Shown here: piece after piece, positions 1 through 8,726 of the stretch | How the letters are laid out: the number at the start of each line of letters is the position of its first letter | Numbering within the stretch: the first letter of the stretch is position 1 | Source of the DNA: JAGORY01 sp964562735 | GTDB taxonomy: Bacteria; Patescibacteriota; Gracilibacteria; Peribacterales; Peribacteraceae | Length of the DNA: 31,008 nt | NCBI GenBank assembly: GCA_964562735.1 | Contig: CAZLUK010000015.1 | Span: forward strand, 1-31,008 | Direction: 5' to 3' | Notes under the pieces: model-generated | The model's database searches: none | What the model was told of the DNA's origin: nothing | The model's input: only the letters and a program-made list of their open reading frames with translations | Made by a program: the position numbers and the translations under genes

Positions 1-1143
1 CGAGAACCCATGAAAAAATAACTCTACGAGCGAAGCCCACGGACTATCGCCAGGAAAGCACGCGAATTGTTGAAGCAGAGTAATGTGGCAGATACGGCAT
101 ACTTCGGACCGGAAGCCGAATTCTTCATCTTCGACCACGTGAGTTACGATGTCGGCACCGGACAATCGCACTACCATGTCGATAGTGAGGAGGCGACGTG
201 GAATAGTGGCCAAAAGCCGGATGAATGCTGCCAGAACCTGGGTTACACGATTCGTCATAAAGAGGGATACTTCCCTGCCTCACCGTTCGATAAGGGCCAA
301 GATATTCGTGCTGCCATGGTGATGGAGATGGAGAAAGCCGGAATTGAGATCGAAACGTTCCACCACGAAGTAGCAACCGGCGGTCAGGCGGAGATCGATA
401 TGCGCTTCGATCAGATGCTCGTCATGGCCGACAAGGTGATCCGCTACAAATACATCACGAGAAATGTAGCGAAGCGGTTCGGGAAGTCCGTCACCTTCAT
501 GCCGAAGCCGATTTGGGGCGATAACGGTTCCGGAATGCACACGCATCAAAGTCTTTGGAAAGCCGGAAAGCCGCTCTTTGCGGGGTCCGAGTACGCCGGA
601 CTAAGTAAGCTGGCACTCTGGTACATGGGCGGTATCCTAAAGCACGCAAGATCACTCTGCGCCATCTGCAACCCGACGACGAATAGTTACAAACGTCTCG
701 TACCGGGCTTCGAGGCTCCGGTAAACTTCATCTATTCCGCCCGCAACCGATCGGCCGCCATCAGAATCCCGATGTACTCGGAAAACCCGAAGGCGAAGCG
801 GGTGGAATTCCGCTCGCCCGATGCAGCGTGCAATCCGTACATCGCGTTCGCTGCGATGCTGCTTGCGGGACTCGACGGCATCAAACGCAAGATCGATCCC
901 GGAAACCCTACGGATGAAAATCTGTACCAAATGGCTCCGGCCAAACTCGCAAAGATCCCCCACGCGCCGCATGACCTGAGTGAAGCTCTGGATGCCCTAG
1001 AGGCTGATATGAGCTTCCTACTGGAGAACGGCGTATTCAACAAGCAGTTCCTCAACGATTTTATCAGTGTAAAACGCGACGAGGTGGCCGACGAACGCAA
1101 GCGCCCGAGCCCGAATGAGTTCTTCAAGTACTACGATGTTTAG
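1..1143 (+). CDS. glnA: Glutamine synthetase (type I), 5'-truncated and apparently frameshifted
   Basis: Glutamine synthetase makes glutamine from glutamate, ammonia and ATP in the cytoplasm. From about base 25 the reading frame matches type I GlnA from near residue 105 of the usual ~470 to the C-terminus. Visible motifs are FGPEAEFFIFD, the HHEVATGGQ metal/ATP region, MPKPIWGDNGSGMH, NPTTNSYKRLVPGFEAP and RNRSAAIRIP. The NLYQMAP segment matches the loop that carries the adenylylated tyrosine in GSI-beta enzymes, so that control is possible. The N-terminal beta-grasp domain lies upstream of the window. At bases 19-21 there is an in-frame TAA; the sequence just before it reads as GlnA (RTHEK) in another frame and YERSPR follows in this one, as if 7 extra bases sit near 18-24. 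The next in-frame start is TTG at 67. Identity is sure; intactness is not. Confidence 0.9.
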
Positions 1144-1370
1144 TTTTGAGTACTGATACCAAGTAGCAATTGAATTGATACCGATCTGATGAATCTTAAC
1201 CTTCCTCGTCTCGTACCGCGTAGCGTTTGCCCAGGCCAAGAATTTCAGCATCGACCCATGAGTGAATTCGTATCAATTTAAACGCGAAGTGGTATGAGTT
1301 ATAAGTAACGCATGTCTCATAATCCTGGATATCGGTGAACACGGAATGCCCGCGTACGATGGGATGATGA

Positions 1371-1811
1371 CTATGATTTCGGAGAAACCGGAAGATTGCC
1401 ACGAAGAATGATGCGAATTTCTTCCTCGGAAGGATGGATGAAGCTCGCCACCCGCTGCCCTGCGGTGTCCAGCAAGACTAATGTGTCTTCCAGCAGTACG
1501 CCGTACTGCAGACGGGCACCGGTCGAAGTCAGAAAATCCAAACGATACGTGGTGACGACGGCAGCACCAGAACCATAGACGCTACGAATGGTAGCATCAT
1601 TTCTGACTGAAAATGGATCGGATGCCTTGAAGAAAAAGAGTACCGAGCTTTTGCCACGGCCGACGAGACTGCCGGAGTAATCGGTATAGATGACGCCACC
1701 TTTATTGAGATTCGCGACCGAAGAACTGTTGACAATTTTTTTCGTAACCTGTTGTTTAGTAACCGGTGACGTAGTGCCACACGCTGCAAGAGCAAATAGA
1801 AAGATCATCAT
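1371..1811 (-). CDS. Small putative lipoprotein, unknown function
   Basis: I do not recognise a family. The start chosen is ATG at 1811 (a second ATG follows at 1808) because the protein then begins with a short lipoprotein signal: a hydrophobic stretch ending in the lipobox LAAC, with the cysteine at residue 12. The frame stays open further upstream, but that part runs through a GC-rich repeat and is unlikely to be translated. The 146-residue product has a Ser/Thr/Lys-rich linker (residues ~15-35) followed by what looks like a small beta-rich domain with alternating hydrophobic residues. It is probably anchored on the outer face of the cytoplasmic membrane. It lies downstream of nth on the same strand, with a repeat between them. 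Confidence 0.6.
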   Translation of the reverse strand: MMIFLFALAACGTTSPVTKQQVTKKIVNSSSVANLNKGGVIYTDYSGSLVGRGKSSVLFFFKASDPFSVRNDATIRSVYGSGAAVVTTYRLDFLTSTGARLQYGVLLEDTLVLLDTAGQRVASFIHPSEEEIRIILRGNLPVSPKS

Positions 1812-1839
1812 GAAATAAGCCCTGCGAGCACTGCTTCCG

Positions 1840-1955
1840 GCCCCCACCTCCCGTCCCCCTCTCCCCGTGCGCGTGGAGCGGAGGGGGCCCGTACTCTTCA
1901 TGAACCGAGCTCCCTTCTCTACCGCAGTGGAGAAGGGCCGGGGATGAGGGCCTCG
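1840..1955. repeat. GC-rich double-hairpin intergenic repeat
   Basis: This stretch between nth and the lipoprotein gene contains two inverted repeats. One pairs CCCTTCTC with GAGAAGGG around 1911-1938; the other pairs a CCCC-rich arm with GGAGGGGG around 1855-1887. The layout resembles the mobile GC-rich palindromic repeats common between genes in many bacteria. No second copy is present in the window, so calling it a dispersed repeat is an inference from its shape. Confidence 0.45.
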
Positions 1956-2014
1956 CGAAGGCAAAAAGGATTGAAATTCCGATTCAACTAGATAGCGTTT
2001 GTGCATGGTCAAAA

Positions 2015-2626
2015 TCATACCACAAGCAGGCAATTACCGTCGCACTTCGTCCGCGCCGTACAGACCCTGCGGCCGTGACAGATGAGCAGATGTGAGACCA
2101 TCGCCCAGTTCTTCTGCGGAAATTTTTTCATTAGATCGGCTTCGATTCTAGCCTGTGTTTTGGCTTTGGTAAGGCCTAGACGACGACTGACGCGCATGAC
2201 GTGGGTGTCGACTGCGATGCCTTCGTTGATACCGTACGCCGTCGAGAGAACCACCGACGCGGTCTTGCGGCCAACACCACGCAATTTAAGCATTGCTTTC
2301 ATCGTCCGTGGAACCTGTCCGCCGAAGTCACTGATGATAATCGAGCAGGTCTCCTGAATCGCTTTCGCCTTATTGCGATACGTGCCGCAGGAATAAATGT
2401 CCTGTTCCAATCCAGACTGCAATCCAGCAACATAATCTTCAGGGCAGCGATACTTTTTGAAGAGAATTTTCGTGACGATGTTCACCCGCTTGTCCGTGCA
2501 TTGCGCCGATAGGATAGTGGCAACCAGAAGATCAATTGGCGTTTTCCAATCCAATGTGCACTTTGCGTCCGGATAAAGCTTCAAAAGACGATAAAACACG
2601 GCCGCCGGAGACAATTTTTTCTGCAC
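2015..2626 (-). CDS. nth: Endonuclease III (DNA glycosylase/AP lyase) with incomplete iron-sulfur motif
   Basis: Endonuclease III removes oxidised pyrimidines and cuts the DNA backbone beside the abasic site in base excision repair. The 203-residue protein shows ILSAQCTD near residue 40, the helix-hairpin-helix LRGVGRKTA (catalytic Lys121) and the catalytic aspartate in VDTHVMRVSRRLG (Asp140). The family usually ends with four cysteines (Cx6Cx2Cx5C) that hold a [4Fe-4S] cluster. Here only three are seen near the C-terminus (Cys189, Cys195, Cys199, spacing x5 and x3) and the protein stops four residues later, so the fourth is missing. The start is GTG at 2626, chosen because it begins the homology and lies 6 nt after a good -10 box (TATGAT, minus strand, 2633-2638), which implies a leaderless mRNA. 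Confidence 0.93.
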   Translation of the reverse strand: MQKKLSPAAVFYRLLKLYPDAKCTLDWKTPIDLLVATILSAQCTDKRVNIVTKILFKKYRCPEDYVAGLQSGLEQDIYSCGTYRNKAKAIQETCSIIISDFGGQVPRTMKAMLKLRGVGRKTASVVLSTAYGINEGIAVDTHVMRVSRRLGLTKAKTQARIEADLMKKFPQKNWAMVSHLLICHGRRVCTARTKCDGNCLLVV

Positions 2627-2632
2627 GAAAGA

Positions 2633-2638
2633 ATCATA
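2633..2638 (-). promoter_or_regulatory. -10 box of nth (leaderless)
   Basis: TATGAT on the minus strand ends 6 nt before the GTG start of nth, so transcription would begin at or next to the start codon. No clear -35 box is seen. Confidence 0.5.
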
Positions 2639-2658
2639 CTCCGGTAGTTACTCAAATC

Positions 2659-2816
2659 GAATCGGCTGATGCCATTAAAGGTTTCCCAAGCGGGAGGGCA
2701 GGAAGGTTGATGAGAGGGCAGGAAGGGCAGGAACGTTTTACCTTTCTGCCTTTCCTGCCTTTCCTCACTTTTCTGCCTTCTGCTTGCAGAAATGTAAAAT
2801 TAGCATCAGCCAATTC
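2659..2816. mobile_element. MITE-like inverted-repeat element, copy 1
   Basis: A 158-bp element bounded by inverted repeats GAATCGGCTGATG (2659-2671) and CATCAGCCAATTC (2804-2816), matching at 12 of 13 positions. Inside are a purine-rich half (repeated GGGCAGGAA) and a complementary pyrimidine-rich half (TTTCCTGCC-like nonamers), so one strand can fold into a long hairpin. A near-identical copy lies at 25309-25490. It has no coding capacity of its own, as in non-autonomous miniature transposable elements. It sits between the divergent genes nth and the DnaQ-like exonuclease. Confidence 0.75.
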
Positions 2817-2879
2817 ATACCCCGGATGCAACCAAACTTGTCTTGAAACTGACCGAGTCCGGTGTAGTCTCGGATTCTT

Positions 2880-3458
2880 ATGGCTTCCCTACCCCCGATC
2901 ACCGTCTTCGACATCGAGACAACCGGCCTGGACCCGAGCAATGGCCATCGAATCATTGAAATTGCCGGAATTAGAATCGAGGACGGCATAGTCGACGAAG
3001 CCAAACATTTCGTGTCGCTTGTAAATCCGGAGCGCCAGATTCCATGGGAAGCAAAACAGGTCAATAAAATCAGTGATGACGATGTCCGGATGGCTTCAGG
3101 AATAGAAGAAGTACTACCAAAATTTCTGGAATTCGCCTCGGGAACCATCCTCGTTGCGCATAACGCAGCGTTCGACATAAGGTTTCTGACCTGCGAGAAA
3201 GAACTGTGTTGGGGATATATCGATCTCCCGGAATGCCTTTGCACAATGCGCCTCAGCCGCACGCTCTTTGCCCGTGAATTCGGCCACAGCCTGGACGCCG
3301 TCGCTCGCCGACTGAATCTTGCGCTACCTCAGGCTCGCCACCGCGCTCTGCCGGATGTCTTACTCACCGCACAAGCGCTCCTCAAAATGATCGAACTAGG
3401 CGGCATTAGGAACATCGATGATCTGCGAAGTATCGCTTCACTTAGTGTCGCCGTCTGA
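2880..3458 (+). CDS. DnaQ-like 3'-5' exonuclease (DEDDh family)
   Basis: The protein resembles the proofreading (epsilon) subunit of DNA polymerase III and related exonucleases that remove 3' nucleotides. The DEDDh catalytic residues are visible: DIETTG (Asp11, Glu13), VAHNAAFD (Asp99) and HRALPD (His154, Asp159). At 192 residues it is a single exonuclease domain without the C-terminal polymerase-binding tail of long DnaQ proteins, so it could be the polymerase subunit or a stand-alone nuclease. The start is the ATG at 2880, just ahead of the first exonuclease strand. A possible -10 (TAGTCT) lies 9 nt upstream and no Shine-Dalgarno sequence is seen. Confidence 0.88.
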   Translation: MASLPPITVFDIETTGLDPSNGHRIIEIAGIRIEDGIVDEAKHFVSLVNPERQIPWEAKQVNKISDDDVRMASGIEEVLPKFLEFASGTILVAHNAAFDIRFLTCEKELCWGYIDLPECLCTMRLSRTLFAREFGHSLDAVARRLNLALPQARHRALPDVLLTAQALLKMIELGGIRNIDDLRSIASLSVAV

Positions 3459-3465
3459 TTCGGCT

Positions 3466-3495
3466 TTGTGAGAAATGGCACGTAAGGCCTACAAT
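3466..3495 (+). promoter_or_regulatory. Promoter of def (near-leaderless)
   Basis: TTGTGA (3466-3471) and TACAAT (3490-3495) are 18 nt apart. The -10 box ends 8 nt before the def ATG, so the transcript would carry only one or two leader bases. Confidence 0.55.
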
Positions 3496-3503
3496 GGCGA
3501 TGA

Positions 3504-3947
3504 ATGCCCGTCCTGCCCATCGTCATCGGCGAAAACACCCCGATCCTCCGGACCAAGACCATACCCGTGATGAAGATCACGAAAAATATGAAGCAGCTGC
3601 TGGCTGACATGAAAAAAACAGTGGTAGCCGTCAAGGGCGCCGGGCTCGCGGCTCCACAAGTGGGGCGCAGTGAACGGCTGTGCATCGCGATGATTGGTGG
3701 CAAACTTACCGCTCTCATCAACCCATTCATCATCTGGCGAAGCATAATGACCGAAATCGCTGAAGAAGGCTGCCTCAGCCTTCCGGATCTCTGGCTCAAT
3801 GTTTCTCGGTCAACCGACATCATTATAGAATTTCAGACCGAAGGCGGTAAGCAGCGCGAACTGAAGCTCTCGGGATTTGATGCCCGGGTTGTACAGCACG
3901 AAACGGACCATTTGGAGGGAATATTGATTACCGATCATCGAGGTTAG
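3504..3947 (+). CDS. def: Peptide deformylase
   Basis: Peptide deformylase removes the formyl group from the N-terminal methionine of new proteins as they leave the ribosome. All three family motifs are present: GAGLAAPQVG (residues 45-54), EGCLS (metal ligand Cys90) and HETDH (132-136, the two His metal ligands and catalytic Glu133). The length of 147 residues is slightly short for the family, with little after the last helix. The gene sits 24 bp upstream of gatB, but each has its own -10 box directly before its start codon. Confidence 0.95.
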   Translation: MPVLPIVIGENTPILRTKTIPVMKITKNMKQLLADMKKTVVAVKGAGLAAPQVGRSERLCIAMIGGKLTALINPFIIWRSIMTEIAEEGCLSLPDLWLNVSRSTDIIIEFQTEGGKQRELKLSGFDARVVQHETDHLEGILITDHRG

Positions 3948-3958
3948 GTAGGTTAGGG

Positions 3959-3964
3959 TACAAT
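3959..3964 (+). promoter_or_regulatory. -10 box of gatB (leaderless)
   Basis: TACAAT ends 6 nt before the gatB ATG at 3971, which places the expected transcription start on the start codon. No Shine-Dalgarno sequence is present; a C-run lies between the two. Confidence 0.5.
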
Positions 3965-3970
3965 CCCCCC

Positions 3971-5410
3971 ATGAATCTGGAAACCATCATCGGCCTGGAG
4001 GTTCACGCCCAGATGAATACGCAGACCAAGATGTTCTGCTCCTGCGACAACAATGCGTGGGGTAAAGCTCCGAATACAACGATCTGTCCGGTGTGCATGG
4101 GGCACCCCGGAACGCTTCCAGTGCTGAATAAAGCAGTGATCGAGAAAGCAATCCGTTCATCAAAAGCGCTAAAATGCACGGTGAACAAACACAGTCACTT
4201 CGACCGCAAAAACTACTTCTATCCCGATTTGCCCGCCGGTTACCAGATTTCGCAGTACAAGTTCCCACTTGCAAGCTGCGGCATTGTAAAATTTTCGATC
4301 ACCGATCCCAAGACGAATACCTCAGAACCATCCGATTGCCGCATCCATCGTCTGCACATCGAGAACGACGCCGGCAAACTGACACACACCACCGGAAGCT
4401 CGCTTTGTGACTATAACCGGGCCGGGACACCGCTCATGGAGATCGTCACTGAACCGGACTTGCGTTCATCGCGAGCTGCTACCGCATTTGTGAAAGAACT
4501 TCGTCGCATTCTTATCAACGCTGGCTCTACTGAAGCCGACATGTTCAAAGGCATGCTGCGTTTTGATGCCTCAATTTCGCTCCGTCCTAAAGGCGATACT
4601 AAATTGTATCCGCGTGTGGAGATCAAAAACCTGAACTCGTTTAAGTCGCTGGAAAAAGCCCTGAATTACCAAGAGTGTTTACTCAGGAAACAGTGGGAAG
4701 CAGGCAAAGCACCAACCGATGAAGTAACAGTGGGCTGGATCGATGATGAAGAGAAAACGCAGATGCTCCGTGACAAAGAATCCGCCGCTGATTATCGCTA
4801 CTTCCCGGAACCGGACATTCCCCCGCTCGAGCTCTCGGACGCCTTCATCGCGTCCATCAGTTCCGCAATGGAAAAACTGCCATCGGAGCTGAAAGAAGAG
4901 TATGTTGCTGCCGGTCTGACGCAGTCCGAAGCCACGATGCTGGTAGATCAAGCAGCACTCAGAATCCGTTTCGATGCGGTGCGAGCAAAAATCGGCGACG
5001 CAAAACGCGCATCATCAATCGTCCTCACACAGCTCTCCGGTTTTCTAACGAAACACGGAAAGAGCATTGCCGAAGCTCCGATCGCTGAAGCACTGACGGA
5101 ACTTGCCGAGGCAATGAAGTCCGGAAAAATTTCATCGAATGCCGGTAAAGACGTGCTGGAAAAAATGGTGATAACCGGCGAGTCCGCATCAGACATCATC
5201 AAGGCTGAAGGCATGAACCAGGTCTCCGACGATGCGACCCTCAAAAAACTCGTCGAGGACGCCGTCAAAGCAAACCCCAACGCTATCGAGTCATTCAAGA
5301 AAGGCAAAACACAGGCTCTGGGAGCCATTGTCGGCATGGTCATGCAACAGACTAAAGGCCAGGCGGATGCGGGGAAGGTGCAGAAAATTTTGATAAACAT
5401 TCTAGAATAA
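3971..5410 (+). CDS. gatB: Aspartyl/glutamyl-tRNA(Asn/Gln) amidotransferase subunit B
   Basis: GatB is the tRNA-binding and kinase subunit of the GatCAB complex, which converts mischarged Glu-tRNA(Gln) and Asp-tRNA(Asn) to the correct amide forms. The 479-residue protein starts with ETIIGLEVHAQ and carries a zinc-type cysteine set (Cys23, Cys25, Cys39, Cys42). It continues with the kinase-like core (HFDRKNYFYPDLPAGYQISQ, LMEIVTEPDL, EIKNLNS), then the helical and YqeY-like C-terminal tail that contacts tRNA. Length and domain order are normal. gatA and gatC are not in this window. The gene is convergent with efp. Confidence 0.97.
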   Translation: MNLETIIGLEVHAQMNTQTKMFCSCDNNAWGKAPNTTICPVCMGHPGTLPVLNKAVIEKAIRSSKALKCTVNKHSHFDRKNYFYPDLPAGYQISQYKFPLASCGIVKFSITDPKTNTSEPSDCRIHRLHIENDAGKLTHTTGSSLCDYNRAGTPLMEIVTEPDLRSSRAATAFVKELRRILINAGSTEADMFKGMLRFDASISLRPKGDTKLYPRVEIKNLNSFKSLEKALNYQECLLRKQWEAGKAPTDEVTVGWIDDEEKTQMLRDKESAADYRYFPEPDIPPLELSDAFIASISSAMEKLPSELKEEYVAAGLTQSEATMLVDQAALRIRFDAVRAKIGDAKRASSIVLTQLSGFLTKHGKSIAEAPIAEALTELAEAMKSGKISSNAGKDVLEKMVITGESASDIIKAEGMNQVSDDATLKKLVEDAVKANPNAIESFKKGKTQALGAIVGMVMQQTKGQADAGKVQKILINILE

Positions 5411-5472
5411 CGTATTATTGGAGTATGGGTATCACTAAGACAGAAGTGGCCTGAAATTCCTAGACGATAACC

Positions 5473-6036
5473 TCACTTCCCCGCCCGTTCCACGTATTCC
5501 TGACTCTCGGTATTCACTTTGATCTTGTCGCCTTCGTTGATGAACAGCGGCACGTTAATCGAAGCGCCACTCGAAAGTTTTGCGGGCTTATCCCCTCCTT
5601 GTGCAGTATCGCCGCGTAAACCCGGGGACGTCTCAACGACTTCTAAAACGACAGTCACCGGAAGCTTGATACCGATCGGCTTCTCCTCGTACATGAGCGC
5701 ATCGACCTCCATGCCGTCCACCAAAAACTGCACGCTATCGCCGACGGTCTCATCCTGCAAATCGAACTGATCATAGGTCTGAAGATCCATGAACGAACGT
5801 GTGCCATTCGAGCCATACAGATACTGCACATGGCGATACCCGACCTCTGCGGGCTCAATCTTCTCACTTCCCTGAAAGTTTTTGGCCACGATCGAACCGG
5901 TCTTCAGATTCTTGAGCTTGCACTGCATATTAGCCTTGCTCTGGCTCTTGCGTCCAAACTGCGAGGAAAGAACGAGATAGGGCTCGCTGTCGAGAGTAAT
6001 AGCGCGTCCGGGCTTGAGATCGGTAATTGTGTACAT
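5473..6036 (-). CDS. efp: Translation elongation factor P
   Basis: EF-P binds the ribosome between the P and E sites and relieves stalling at consecutive prolines. The 187-residue protein has all three beta-barrel domains, with YLVLSSQF near residue 25, the TYDQFDLQDETVGD region and the C-terminal ETSPGLRGDTAQGGDKPA and SGEYVERAGK-like ending (here ESQEYVERAGK). The start is ATG at 6036, where homology begins; the frame is open 15 codons further up. The loop that in E. coli EF-P carries the modified Lys34 (PGKG) here reads RKSQSKA, placing Gln32 at the tip, so neither the lysine nor the arginine modification known from other bacteria fits. Convergent with gatB. Confidence 0.95.
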   Translation of the reverse strand: MYTITDLKPGRAITLDSEPYLVLSSQFGRKSQSKANMQCKLKNLKTGSIVAKNFQGSEKIEPAEVGYRHVQYLYGSNGTRSFMDLQTYDQFDLQDETVGDSVQFLVDGMEVDALMYEEKPIGIKLPVTVVLEVVETSPGLRGDTAQGGDKPAKLSSGASINVPLFINEGDKIKVNTESQEYVERAGK

Positions 6037-6141
6037 AGAAAATCGAAGAAAAGGCTCACGAAAGGTACTGGAGACACTCAAGGGAAGTCAAACCAAGGTA
6101 GAAAGGTTTGTCCTACCTACTGCCTTTCTTTGTTGCCCTCC

Positions 6142-8052
6142 TTAGTGCCCATTCAACTCATCCCCGAGCTTCTTGATCTCGGTATTCACATACGCGCCAA
6201 GGCCTTCCGGCAAAGCGCTCTTGAGACGCCGGAGTAGAGTGCCACGGTTTGGATTACTCTGCAGATCGCGCATTTCGGCAAGCAATTGGTTGTAGCGGCT
6301 GATCGGATGACGGAAGATAAAAATGCGCTTGAGGATGGCCTGGATCTGTCTGCTAAGCTCAGCCTCACTCACGAGCACCTGCTCAGGCTCGGGTGGCAGA
6401 TATTTATCGAGGTCAGATTTCATCGCGACAAAAATATTATCTGCATGAGACTTGGAAACAGTCTTTATAAGGGACGACGTTGTGACTAAAAGCGATCGTG
6501 CCTCTTTCTGGAGGAGCGGATGTGCGCCATCGGAACCCGCGAGCAGGCCGGCAATGTACGGACTGATTTCCGCATACTCGCTGACCGCGAGAGCGATGTT
6601 CTCATTCTTCGAAAGAATTTGGTTAATCATTGTGAGTCTGTCGACAAGGACGTAGCCTTCGATATCACGCGGCTTGAGGTCGGCATCCGGGATCGCGGCA
6701 CCAACCTGTGTCACGGCATCTCTTAGAAGTTGGATGTTCACATCAGGATTATCATCACCGGTTGTAAGTGACAAGCTGGCGTCAGCAATCTGCTTCTTGA
6801 TGAGGTATTTCACAAGATTATCATCTTCGTCCGAGGCGAGAGCCACGAGCGAATTCTTGTACTCAGCGAGCGGGGCGCTGGCTTCGCTGTCCTGACCATC
6901 CCTGATGAGAGCAAGAGCTTCGCTGAGACGCGTATTGGCCTGCTGGATACGCTTCTCGGTACGGCCGTCATGCGTCAACGTAAAGAACACGTCCACTTTC
7001 TCAGCCATGCGCTTTGCTGAATAGAAGTATGATGTCGGCAAGATGCCAGCTATTGCTGCACGACGCTCTTCCTGTAATTTGGCAATTTCGGATCGATGCA
7101 CGGCATCCTGTGAAAGATTGTTCTTCACCCAACCGTCCGAGAATACCCGAGTCGGCATGTTTTGAATTCCAAATGTCTTGCCATCCTTCAAAACCACTTT
7201 CTCACCGAAGACGAGGAACGAGGTCTGTTTCTCATTCTGCAATGTAGCACCCCGATCGTACAATTCCACGGTGACAGTACCATTGCCGTCATCCTCAACT
7301 GAGGCGCTACCGGCATTGATGGAGAGTGTCCCATTCGATGTCTCGATGACAAGTCCCTCGACGATCGGCGGGAGCAGCCCGAGTACCCACATTTTTCCAC
7401 GAATGAGAGTTGCAGTCGGACCCTGGATCTTCATCTGCGAACGATCACTGATGTCATGAAGCTTCAGAGTCGTATCGGGCGCAAGCCGAAGAACCCCATC
7501 GTTACTGAGTACGAGCGAAGCGCCAGCACTACCGGTACGAATCATAGCGGCACTGCTGATAATCTGTGTCTCATGAACATCGCGCCAAACACCACCGACA
7601 TACATCGAGACATTCTCACCGCCCGGTACCAACTGTACGCCCACTTCGGCCTGTAGAGCAGGAACGAGGAGAATGATAGGCATGGAACGAATAATCAGGA
7701 GAAATACCGCAAACGTAGCAGCCCACTTGAATCCCATGTGTACCACCGGTGCATGTTTCAAAGGCTGCAACCGGGAAAGAATAACGCTGCGCAGAGACTG
7801 GAGCCGGGAAGGGGCAAGATCAATACTCGATGCGAGAGACTCGAGGCTTTGGCTCAATTCTGGCCGAATGGTCCGAAGAATGCGCTCTTTGAGCGAAAGC
7901 TGGAGAGAAGCGCTGGGAACGGCCTTGGATACAGCAGAAAGCAATGCATTCGGACGAATCCGCGCCTGGATGTGCGCCTTCATGGCATGGCGTTTGGCAT
8001 CACTGGGAGTGATGTTTTCGGCCATCTGCTGGAGAGTGCGCTCTAGAGACAT
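6142..8052 (-). CDS. FecR-domain membrane protein, probable anti-sigma factor
   Basis: This 636-residue protein follows an ECF sigma factor gene on the same strand. Residues 1-~105 are a charged, helical, presumably cytoplasmic region; ~108-135 is a hydrophobic membrane segment; ~145-265 is a beta-rich FecR-like domain (VRTGSAGASLVLSNDG-type pattern, here MIRTGSAGASLVL). The rest is a long helical, Glu/Arg-rich extracytoplasmic region. Anti-sigma factors often have this layout: a sigma-binding N-terminus, one membrane span and an outside sensor. The start is ATG at 8052; the frame runs further up but the next 100 nt look like a leader. The sensed signal cannot be told. Confidence 0.7.
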   Translation of the reverse strand: MSLERTLQQMAENITPSDAKRHAMKAHIQARIRPNALLSAVSKAVPSASLQLSLKERILRTIRPELSQSLESLASSIDLAPSRLQSLRSVILSRLQPLKHAPVVHMGFKWAATFAVFLLIIRSMPIILLVPALQAEVGVQLVPGGENVSMYVGGVWRDVHETQIISSAAMIRTGSAGASLVLSNDGVLRLAPDTTLKLHDISDRSQMKIQGPTATLIRGKMWVLGLLPPIVEGLVIETSNGTLSINAGSASVEDDGNGTVTVELYDRGATLQNEKQTSFLVFGEKVVLKDGKTFGIQNMPTRVFSDGWVKNNLSQDAVHRSEIAKLQEERRAAIAGILPTSYFYSAKRMAEKVDVFFTLTHDGRTEKRIQQANTRLSEALALIRDGQDSEASAPLAEYKNSLVALASDEDDNLVKYLIKKQIADASLSLTTGDDNPDVNIQLLRDAVTQVGAAIPDADLKPRDIEGYVLVDRLTMINQILSKNENIALAVSEYAEISPYIAGLLAGSDGAHPLLQKEARSLLVTTSSLIKTVSKSHADNIFVAMKSDLDKYLPPEPEQVLVSEAELSRQIQAILKRIFIFRHPISRYNQLLAEMRDLQSNPNRGTLLRRLKSALPEGLGAYVNTEIKKLGDELNGH

Positions 8053-8153
8053 AAAAAAAGGCAGTTTGCGCTTGTTAAAACGGAAAAAACGGACTTGTGT
8101 TACAGCATCTCTGTAGAAAAATAAGTGTATTGAAACCCAAAAATGATAAAGTA

Positions 8154-8726
8154 TCAAGCATTGTCTCGAAGGGGATCTTTGGGAAGAAGTGCCTCCAGTT
8201 TCTTGAGTGCACGGAATTTCATAATACGGACATATCCCTCGGTCATCCGCAGCGCACTCGCTACTTCGCCATGACCGAGCCCGGCAACGTAGTGTAGGAG
8301 AAGGACATCACGATAATATTTTGGCAGTTTTTCGAGCGCACCACGGACGGTCGCAATCGACATTGCGCGCTGGGTACGAGTTTTTGGATCATTCTCGGAA
8401 TCTTCGTCAATGATCTCTTCGCTCAACTCTTCGAATCCGCGCGTACTTCGATATGCATCGATGACTGCGTGCCTCGCAATACGAAAAAGCCATGCCGAAA
8501 ACGGAATACCCTTGTACGCCTTGTACGTATGGATCTTCTCCCACGCTTTCACGAAGATATCCGCCACCAGATCCTCGGCCAGTTCCTGCGGAAAACGAAA
8601 CACGACATACCGGTACACCGGCGTCAGGAATGCATCGTAAATTTTACCAAATGCTTCGGTGTCGCCATCCTGCGCCCGTTTGGCAAGTTCCTTCAGTTTT
8701 TCCGGCGGCAATGCCTGTTGAGCCAT
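8154..8726 (-). CDS. ECF-family RNA polymerase sigma factor
   Basis: A 190-residue sigma-70 factor of the extracytoplasmic-function type. Region 2 spans about residues 18-95 (AFGKIYDAFLTPVYRYV, EDLVADIFVKAWEKI, FSAWLFRIARHAVID). A short acidic linker follows (EELSEEIIDED), then region 4 at about 120-185 (LPKYYRDVLLLHYVAGLGHGEVASAL with a helix-turn-helix ending MTEGYVRIMKFRALKKL). It would direct polymerase to a small regulon and is probably held by the FecR-domain protein encoded 101 nt downstream. A -10-like TATACT (minus strand, 8736-8741) lies 9 nt before the ATG. Confidence 0.93.
   Translation of the reverse strand: MAQQALPPEKLKELAKRAQDGDTEAFGKIYDAFLTPVYRYVVFRFPQELAEDLVADIFVKAWEKIHTYKAYKGIPFSAWLFRIARHAVIDAYRSTRGFEELSEEIIDEDSENDPKTRTQRAMSIATVRGALEKLPKYYRDVLLLHYVAGLGHGEVASALRMTEGYVRIMKFRALKKLEALLPKDPLRDNA

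Noticed and set aside
1196..1402. A 68-codon minus-strand ORF downstream of the lipoprotein gene
   Set aside because: It overlaps the lipoprotein gene end, has no recognisable features and no start signal. The gap 1144-1370 shows only a short inverted repeat AATTGATAC/GTATCAATT.
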